The notes beneath the pieces were generated by a model. It did not search any database. It was given only the letters and a program-made list of their open reading frames with translations, and was not told where the DNA came from. A stretch of DNA of 64,000 nucleotides from Brevibacillus brevis (GTDB lineage: Bacteria; Bacillota; Bacilli; Brevibacillales; Brevibacillaceae), in contig NZ_CP134050.1 in assembly GCF_031583145.1 (NCBI RefSeq), forward strand, positions 3,547,501 to 3,611,500, read 5' to 3'. Positions 55,573 to 64,000 of this stretch are shown here, in pieces. A program made the translations under genes and the position numbers. How positions within the stretch are numbered: position 1 is the first letter of the stretch; every line of letters starts with the position of its first letter.

Positions 55573-56802
55573 ATGTCACGCCACTCTCCGATTCTCACGT
55601 TGTTGTTCGCCTTGTCGACGATTGCCCTCGTGTTTTCCTTGGTCGCCTACTCGCAGATCTCGTTTGAGGCTGCGGTCCGCGGACTCAAAATCTGGTGGGA
55701 AGTGGTCTTCCCTTCCACCCTGCCCTTTATCGTCCTCTCCGAGATTTTGATGGGTCTCGGTGTGGTTCATTTTGTCGGCGTATTGTTGGAGCCCATGATG
55801 CGTCCCCTTTTTAACGTGCCGGGGACAGGCGGGTTCATCCTCGCCATGGGCTTTTCCTCCGGTTACCCCGTCGCCGCCAAATTGACGACGCGCCTGCGAC
55901 AGCAAGGCAGCGTGACGCAGGCGGAAGGGGAGCGGCTCGTATCCTTTACGACGACCGGAGATCCCTTGTTCGTCATGGGGGCCGTGGCCATCGGTTTTTT
56001 TCACAGCGAACAGATGGGGCTGATTCTCGCCCTCACCCATTATCTCTCCGCGGTCATCATGGGGTTGCTGTACCGTTTTCACGCACCGTTCGCCACTGTC
56101 ACCAAGCCTCTCGCAAAGACGGAGCTGCCGCTGCCGCTGCGCGCCCTCCAAGCCATGCATAGGGCTCGCCTCCGCGATGGCCGCGCTTTCGGCAAGCTGA
56201 TGGGAGACGCCGTTCAGTCCGCCTTGAATACGCTCTTCATGATCGGCGGGTTCATCATCGTGTTTTCCGTGCTGATCCAATTGTTCTCAGCGATCCACCT
56301 GACGCAGATCATCGGTACGCTGCTGTCGATCTTCCTCGGCCCCTTCGGCTTTCCTCCTGCTTTCTCCCATGCAATCGTGGCCGGCCTGTTTGAGGTCACC
56401 CTCGGAGCCCAGGCAGCGAGCACTGTTGCCGACGGCGTGCCTCTCGTATGGAAAGCCGCGATCGCAAGCGCCGTGCTTTCCTGGGGTGGATTGAGTGTAC
56501 ATGCGCAAGTGGCGAGCATTTTGAGCGAAACCGATATACGGGTGGCTCCGTATTTGATCGCACGGTCGATTCACGCCCTTCTCGCCGCTGTCCTCACTTT
56601 CGCCGTGTGGAGCCCGCTCCAAGCGACGGCATGGTTTGCAGCGAAAAGCGTTCCCGTCTTCCTCCCCACCTCATCCGGCATACCGGTCTTCAGCTGGTGG
56701 GAGATCCTCTGGAAATCCAGCTTGCTCGCACTTGGCATCGCCGCGTTCCTGCTGCTGGCAAGCGGACTGGTCCGCAGCTTGCGCACTGGTAAGACGCGCT
56801 GA
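55573..56802 (+). CDS. ylbJ: Sporulation integral membrane protein YlbJ
   Basis: A 409-aa membrane protein with about eight to ten hydrophobic segments, the YlbJ/SpoVV-like nucleoside-recognition-type motifs and conserved loops FPSTLPF and GFSSGYPVAAKL. In B. subtilis YlbJ (SpoVV) is required for uptake of dipicolinic acid into the forespore. AGGAGGATTCC precedes ATG 55573. The gene is divergent from ylbK and its stop lies only 10 nt from the stop of the convergent coaD. Confidence 0.93.
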   Translation: MSRHSPILTLLFALSTIALVFSLVAYSQISFEAAVRGLKIWWEVVFPSTLPFIVLSEILMGLGVVHFVGVLLEPMMRPLFNVPGTGGFILAMGFSSGYPVAAKLTTRLRQQGSVTQAEGERLVSFTTTGDPLFVMGAVAIGFFHSEQMGLILALTHYLSAVIMGLLYRFHAPFATVTKPLAKTELPLPLRALQAMHRARLRDGRAFGKLMGDAVQSALNTLFMIGGFIIVFSVLIQLFSAIHLTQIIGTLLSIFLGPFGFPPAFSHAIVAGLFEVTLGAQAASTVADGVPLVWKAAIASAVLSWGGLSVHAQVASILSETDIRVAPYLIARSIHALLAAVLTFAVWSPLQATAWFAAKSVPVFLPTSSGIPVFSWWEILWKSSLLALGIAAFLLLASGLVRSLRTGKTR

Positions 56803-56812
56803 GAACGGAGAG

Positions 56813-57900
<1,088 letters not shown>

Positions 57901-58146
57901 ACTTTTTTCACCCGTCATCTGTTTATGTTATTGTGCCTGACTGTCGGAAGCAGGCGAGAATGATTTCATACTATCACAACTGCATGGGCCCGTAAAATTT
58001 CAAGTGGAAAATTATTCTCGCGAAGGTGTATAACCGAAAGACGAATTGGAAAAGATTATGGATAGCGACGCAACGGTGTCGCTGACAACCGCGGAGAAGA
58101 CTTACGTTTCCCCATAAGCTCTTCCTCCGGTTTCTCCTCTCCCATA

Positions 58147-58269
58147 ATTGAAAGGCCGTTCACTTTGGCGCACGGCGTGTCTGATAGGAGCATTCCGTGC
58201 CATCACTCCCCATGCGGGAGGAGTTGAACTGCTACCTCATTGCCCATCAGGCGGTGGGGTATTTTTTTT
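58147..58269 (+). promoter_or_regulatory. Candidate leader RNA upstream of the 47-codon gene
   Basis: In the 456-nt gap 57901-58356 there is no gene. The segment 58170-58200 contains GCACGG / CCGTGC, and 58243-58269 reads CCCATCAGGCGGTGGGGTATTTTTTTT, a terminator-like stem with a T-tract in the plus direction. No gene upstream could use this terminator, so it may belong to a leader that controls the small gene at 58357. I do not recognise a riboswitch core. Confidence 0.35.
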
Positions 58270-58356
58270 GCGTTCGGGAACGATACAAGGGAGGAATTCG
58301 CCGCTAAAGCGCGCACAGCGATCCTCCGAACCATCGCCGAAAAGGAGTGTGCTAAC

Positions 58357-58500
58357 ATGGCCGAAAAGCAGCCATCCGAGCAAAAGCTGAAAGCTTCCAA
58401 AGCCCAATCGATTGCGGACCGCACAGGCGAAGGTGTGGATCGAGCCAGACAGATGCAATCAGAGGCCGATCAGTCCGACATCGTCAAGCACGGACAATAG
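58357..58500 (+). CDS. Small hydrophilic protein of unknown function
   Basis: A 47-aa protein, MAEKQPSEQKLKASKAQSIA at the start, rich in Lys, Ala, Glu, Gln and Arg, with no Cys or Trp and no hydrophobic segment. Its composition is like that of small spore or stress proteins, but the similarity is too thin to name it. AAAAGGAGTGTGC precedes ATG 58357 and a strong terminator follows the stop, which supports a real gene. Confidence 0.65.
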   Translation: MAEKQPSEQKLKASKAQSIADRTGEGVDRARQMQSEADQSDIVKHGQ

Positions 58501-58509
58501 CTCTGCGTG

Positions 58510-58541
58510 CCAGCCGTCTGCTTTCTGCGGCTGGTTTTTTT
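58510..58541 (+). terminator. Terminator after the 47-codon gene
   Basis: CCAGCCG (58510-58516) pairs with CGGCTGG (58528-58534), followed by TTTTTTT. It lies 10 nt past the stop. Confidence 0.9.
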
Positions 58542-58674
58542 GTATATTCCCCCATAATCGGCGGCATACAAGCGCGGCCGCATCCTTGAGCTTGTTCACC
58601 TGTATTTCCCTTCCCGCTTCCTCCCGAGAAAGCGGATACTACCCATTAAGAAGCGAAAGACGGGAGGAATCGCA

Positions 58675-59631
58675 TTGCACACGGTTTGGAAAGGCTCCAT
58701 CAGCTTTGGACTCGTCAATATTCCCGTTCGCATGTTCACGGCGACAGAAGAGCGGGACATCCGATTTCGCCAGTTGCACAAGGAATGCCATACGCCGATC
58801 AAATACGCCAAGATGTGCCCGCATTGCGATCGGGAAATCGAAGCCAGCGAAATCGTGCGCGGCTACGAATACGAGAAAGGACACTTCGTCATCATCGACG
58901 ATTCCGATCTCGAGGCGATCACTCCGGAAACACGCAGGGCGATTGAAATTCTCGACTTCGTCGATTTGAAGGACATCGATCCCATCTACTTCGACAAGAG
59001 CTATTTCCTTTCGCCGCAGGAGACAGGGGACAAAGCGTACGCGCTGCTGCGGGCTGCGATGGAGCAGACCGGAAAAATCGCAGTTGCCCAAGTGACGATG
59101 CGCAATCGCCAGAGCCTCGCCGTCGTACGGCTGTACGAGCACTGCATCATGATGGAGACCATTTACTATCCGGATGAGGTCAGGCCGGTCAGTCAAGTCC
59201 CTGCCTTGCCTGAAGCAGAAGTCGCCCTCTCGGAAAACGAACTCAAGATGGCGACGGAGCTTATCAACAACATGACCGTCCCCTTTGATCCAGGAAAATA
59301 CACGGACGATTACCGCATCGAACTGCAAGCGATGATCGAAAAAAAGCTGGAAGGCCAGGAAATTGCGACTTCTCCAGCCGTGCCGCGGGCCAATGTCATC
59401 GACCTGATGCAGGCGCTCAAGCAAAGCCTCGAGGCGACCGGCGGGCCCGCAGCTGGTCCGGTCAAGCTCGAGCCGGAGCCCACACCGGAGCCTGCTGCGA
59501 AAAAGCCCGGACGAAAGGCATCGTCCAAGACGCCCAAGGAAGGGGCCGCCAAGCCGATGCCAGCCGCTCCTGCCGCTTCCACTACCGGGACCACGACAAA
59601 AACGCTGCGCAGGAAAAAAACGTCTGTGTGA
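58675..59631 (+). CDS. ku: Non-homologous end-joining protein Ku
   Basis: Bacterial Ku binds DNA ends and recruits LigD, which in many spore formers protects the dormant chromosome. The 318-aa product starts at TTG 58675 (GGGAGGAATCGCA upstream) with HTVWKGSISFGLVNIPVRM, has the Ku core (MCPHCDREIEASEIVRGYEY, FDPGKYTDDYRIELQAMIE) and a long Pro/Ala/Lys-rich tail (about residues 260-318) that is likely the DNA- and LigD-contacting end. No ligD is in the window. Confidence 0.96.
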   Translation: MHTVWKGSISFGLVNIPVRMFTATEERDIRFRQLHKECHTPIKYAKMCPHCDREIEASEIVRGYEYEKGHFVIIDDSDLEAITPETRRAIEILDFVDLKDIDPIYFDKSYFLSPQETGDKAYALLRAAMEQTGKIAVAQVTMRNRQSLAVVRLYEHCIMMETIYYPDEVRPVSQVPALPEAEVALSENELKMATELINNMTVPFDPGKYTDDYRIELQAMIEKKLEGQEIATSPAVPRANVIDLMQALKQSLEATGGPAAGPVKLEPEPTPEPAAKKPGRKASSKTPKEGAAKPMPAAPAASTTGTTTKTLRRKKTSV

Positions 59632-59645
59632 GATGTTAAATCATA

Positions 59646-59676
59646 AAAAAACCTGTCCGCCAAGGGACAGGTTTTT
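59646..59676. terminator. Bidirectional terminator between ku and the CDF gene
   Basis: ACCTGTCC / GGACAGGT stem flanked by A5-A6 and T5. It serves ku on the plus strand and the convergent cation exporter on the minus strand, since the latter stops at 59675. Confidence 0.85.
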
Positions 59677-60556
59677 AACGTTGTGCGACCTTTTTGATCG
59701 GTTCAATGTGGATGTGTACGTTATTGATCTTGTGTACCTTCCGCATTCGTTCCTCGATTTTTTCCGTGATGGTGTGGCTCTCGACGACGTTCAGGTCCGG
59801 ATCGACGTGGATCACGACGTCGACGAGGACGCTGCTCCCGAGGTAACGCGCTTTGATGTCGCTGATCTCCTCCACGCCCGAGATGCCGGAAATAGTCCCA
59901 CGCAACTGTTCCAGATGACTCTGGTCAAAACCGTCGGTAAGGCGATGCGTTGACTCCCGAAAAATGTTCCATGCCGTTTTTAGGATGATCAGACCGACGA
60001 CCAACGCAGCGAGGGGATCCAGCCAGTCGAGCCGGAACTGCGCCCCGGCCACGCCGACAAACGTCCCGATACTGACGAATGCGTCTGAGCGGTTGTCCAT
60101 GGCTGCAGCCATCAGGGCCTGGCTGTTCGTCCTCTGTGCCAACCCCCGGTTGTATCGATATACCCCAAACATAATGACCGCTGTAAACAGTGCAGTCCAG
60201 CCCGCCAGCATGTCCGGCGCGGAATGTTCCGGTGAAAACAGCGTCGGAACCGCTTCGGTCACGACCTGAATCCCGACGGCCAGCATGATAAACGAAGCGA
60301 TGAGTGCAGAAATCGTCTCCGCCCGAAAGTGGCCGTATGGATGATCTTGGTCAGGCGGCTTGCGGGAAATGCGAAGTCCGATCAGAACAGCCACGGATGC
60401 AATCACATCCGTTGAATTGTTCAACCCGTCCGCCATTAACGCTTCCGAACCGGCGATCAGGGCAATCATTATTTTGAGAACCGAGCAGAACACATAGGCG
60501 ACAATGCTCACCCATGCCCCCCGCTCCCCTTTTTTGATATTGGAGTACACATCCAC
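59675..60556 (-). CDS. Cation diffusion facilitator (CDF) family transporter
   Basis: A 293-aa inner-membrane metal exporter with about six transmembrane helices in residues 10-205 and a cytoplasmic C-terminal domain. Metal-site motifs include ADGLNNSTD (second helix), HPYGHFRAE loop and DNRSDAF in the fifth; the C-terminal part has VHVDPDLNV and HINNVHIHIEPI-like His clusters. The pattern is nearest the Mn/Zn-type of Bacillus relatives; the metal is not decided from sequence. Start GTG 60556 with GAGGTGATGGTGT. Confidence 0.9.
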   Translation of the reverse strand: MDVYSNIKKGERGAWVSIVAYVFCSVLKIMIALIAGSEALMADGLNNSTDVIASVAVLIGLRISRKPPDQDHPYGHFRAETISALIASFIMLAVGIQVVTEAVPTLFSPEHSAPDMLAGWTALFTAVIMFGVYRYNRGLAQRTNSQALMAAAMDNRSDAFVSIGTFVGVAGAQFRLDWLDPLAALVVGLIILKTAWNIFRESTHRLTDGFDQSHLEQLRGTISGISGVEEISDIKARYLGSSVLVDVVIHVDPDLNVVESHTITEKIEERMRKVHKINNVHIHIEPIKKVAQR

Positions 60557-60753
60557 ACACCATCACCTCAGAAATCTCTATGTTGTCATCCGATAGGATT
60601 GCAAACAAGTGAAGAACCACGCATTTTTTAACGACCTTCATCGTAACAGACGCTATTCGTGTGGGTCTAGAGAAACAGTTTTAGTCCGAGTCAGGAGTAT
60701 CGGGCAGAGGAAAATGTTTTGCACGGCCGCAATTTCCCCTTCCAATTTTTCAC

Positions 60754-60782
60754 TTGAAAAGAAGCAAGGTTATCGGTATGCT
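60754..60782 (+). promoter_or_regulatory. SigA promoter of thiC
   Basis: TTGAAA (60754-60759), 17-nt spacer, TATGCT (60777-60782), immediately upstream of the TPP riboswitch. This gives a transcript start near 60790. Confidence 0.75.
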
Positions 60783-60805
60783 AGATGTGCAACCAAACCA
60801 ACACA

Positions 60806-62852
<2,047 letters not shown>

Positions 62853-62879
62853 CGCCGTGAGAAGGAGAGGGATCGATCG

Positions 62880-63050
62880 ATGGAAGAGGCCATCAGACTG
62901 CGCGAAGAAATTTTGCGGCTGCAAGAGTCCCTTCTGGAACATCGCCGCCAGCTATTCGCCTTGCAGCAGAGCTGCTTACACGAATTTCAGGAGACGCCGC
63001 TCGCTCGCACCTGCGTGAAATGCTTGCTGACCGAAAGCCTGTATTACTGA
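62880..63050 (+). CDS. Small Cys/His-motif protein
   Basis: A 56-aa protein that starts with a charged amphipathic helix (EEAIRLREEILRLQESLLEH) followed by CLHEF and CVKC, a spacing that could bind one zinc ion. AAGGAGAGGG lies upstream of ATG 62880. It is 27 nt after thiC on the same strand and could be cotranscribed. I find no family name. It could be a small RNA- or DNA-binding protein. Confidence 0.6.
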   Translation: MEEAIRLREEILRLQESLLEHRRQLFALQQSCLHEFQETPLARTCVKCLLTESLYY

Positions 63051-63133
63051 TCGGAAAAGAGACAACCTGGCTACGCCATACCGTTTGGCGGAGCCGCGGT
63101 TACCCTTATACGGGATCAAGACCTATCTGTACG

Positions 63134-63163
63134 AAAAAACCGGAGAGTACGCCTCTCCGGTTT
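63134..63163 (-). terminator. Terminator after the GH18 gene
   Basis: AAACCGGAGAG (63137-63147) pairs with CTCTCCGGTTT (63153-63163) and on the minus strand is followed by TTTCG. It lies 6 nt past the stop at 63170 and can also stop plus-strand transcription coming from the small gene. Confidence 0.85.
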
Positions 63164-63169
63164 GATTCC

Positions 63170-64000
63170 TTACTTGGATTGATTCATCAATCGTACGCTG
63201 CCTGGACTCAGATCTCCGAGACGCCACAGTGCGATGTCGTATCCTTCCTGCCAAACGGCGTCCGCCCAAGTCTGAAGCGTCGTTTCATCCGCATACCAGA
63301 CCGTATGCTTCCGCTGCTCCTGGTCAAGATAGGTGAAGTGAAGGCTGCCGCTTGCATTGTTGCGCCTCGGCATTTCCAGGCTGGACTTTGCGAGCTCGGC
63401 TGCCTGGGTCTCTGTTAGCGCTGTGACCTCCCCGCCCTCCGACCAGTCAAATCCTCCAGCGGACAAAGCGATGACTTTCTTGCCCGGGACCTTCTTCATC
63501 CGGCTTGCCAGCTCCGCAATAAAGGAACGATCAGCCTTTGGTCCGGGATCGCTGCTCGGTCCATGCAAATTGTACGCCATCATGACGTATACCGGCCCTT
63601 CCGGTAGGGAAAGCTGCTCGATCGGCGTCCGCGGCTCGAGGACGATGCGCAGCGTCTTGTCCTGTGCGGAAAGGCGTCGGTACAGCTCCCCGTAAAAAGC
63701 GAGCACATGCTCCCAATCCTTCTCCTCGATCCGTTCGTAATCGATTTCGATTCCGTGGAACTGATAGCGGGAAACTGCCTCCATGATCTGGTCGATATGC
63801 CTGTTCCGACTCTCTTCGGTCGCCATGAGCCTCGACACGATGGCCGGGTCTTTCTGCGATTCGCTTCCGTCTTTGCGCAGCTGATCGTTGACGATGGTGA
63901 GATCGAGATGGACCAGACTGCTCTTTTTGGCGACGTCCTGCACCTTGGGCAGAGCATCTTGAAATGCTTTCGTAAAATACAGGTCGTCAGACTCGTCAAA
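63170..64000 (-). CDS. Glycoside hydrolase family 18 domain protein, 3' part (cut by window edge)
   Basis: The visible 276 codons encode the C-terminal part of a GH18 (beta/alpha)8 barrel: strand with FHGIEIDYERIEE, the degenerate DxxDxE catalytic motif with Glu as acid, then VYVMMAYNLHG and GGFDWSEGG further on. The reading frame continues to the window edge without a stop, so the N-terminus, including any signal peptide or LysM repeats, is outside. Spore-coat or cell-wall hydrolases (YaaH/YdhD types) are the nearest known relatives. Confidence 0.82.
   Translation of the reverse strand, partial: FDESDDLYFTKAFQDALPKVQDVAKKSSLVHLDLTIVNDQLRKDGSESQKDPAIVSRLMATEESRNRHIDQIMEAVSRYQFHGIEIDYERIEEKDWEHVLAFYGELYRRLSAQDKTLRIVLEPRTPIEQLSLPEGPVYVMMAYNLHGPSSDPGPKADRSFIAELASRMKKVPGKKVIALSAGGFDWSEGGEVTALTETQAAELAKSSLEMPRRNNASGSLHFTYLDQEQRKHTVWYADETTLQTWADAVWQEGYDIALWRLGDLSPGSVRLMNQSK

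Overview
The window comes from a spore-forming, motile Bacillota bacterium, most likely Brevibacillus or a close relative. Evidence: long gene blocks follow the Bacillus subtilis order almost gene for gene, Shine-Dalgarno sequences are strong (GGAGG types), CodY, FapR, YlbJ and YlxM are present, and coding DNA is moderately GC-rich. The genus is an inference from protein flavour and synteny; no rRNA or tRNA gene lies in the window.

Nearly everything up to 55.4 kb is on the minus strand, so transcription runs from high to low coordinates. Read that way, the core is: phospholipid and protein-quality genes (patatin ylbK, PDZ-Lon protease ylbL, DUF177, rpmF), a DeoR-type regulator, the FapR-controlled lipid operon (fapR-plsX-fabH-fabD-fabG-acpP-fabF) with an operator in front of fapR, rnc-smc-ftsY, ylxM-ffh-rpsP-khpA-ylqD-rimM-trmD-rplS (envelope targeting and ribosome assembly), lepB-rbgA-rnhB, a FliK-like gene, an FlhB-C-terminal-like gene and yraN. 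The conserved order resumes at 15.8 kb with sucC-sucD-dprA-topA-trmFO-xerC-hslV-hslU-codY and then the head of the flagellar operon (flgB-flgC-fliE-fliF-fliG-fliH-fliI, the last cut by the window edge).

Between yraN and sucC (about 16.0-29.4 kb) the B. subtilis order is interrupted by accessory genes: an insertion sequence with 19-bp inverted repeats and an 8-bp A-tract duplication, a soluble chemoreceptor with a SigD-like promoter, a secreted protein of five Ig-like (BIG2) repeats, a C-terminal remnant of another protein, an unlinked lspA, a DUF4241-type gene, comM/yifB, a chagasin-like peptidase inhibitor without a signal peptide, a cyclic-di-GMP operon (EAL, unknown 118-aa protein, CBS-GGDEF), a YbjQ-family protein, an SCP2-domain protein, an AlbA_2/Schlafen-type protein and a lipoprotein.

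The right end (55.5-64 kb) carries ylbJ (plus strand, convergent with rsmD-coaD), a small hydrophilic gene behind a possible leader RNA, ku, a CDF cation exporter, thiC behind a TPP riboswitch, a small Cys/His protein and the 3' part of a GH18 glycosidase.

I do not see a clear-cut new defence or biosynthetic system. The best leads are the uncharacterised protein fused by translational coupling to the c-di-GMP operon, the AlbA_2 protein with an unassigned N-terminal half, the leader in front of the 47-codon gene upstream of ku, the IS that landed in a terminator U-tract, and the HslV N-terminus that lacks the Ser proposed as nucleophile in B. subtilis.
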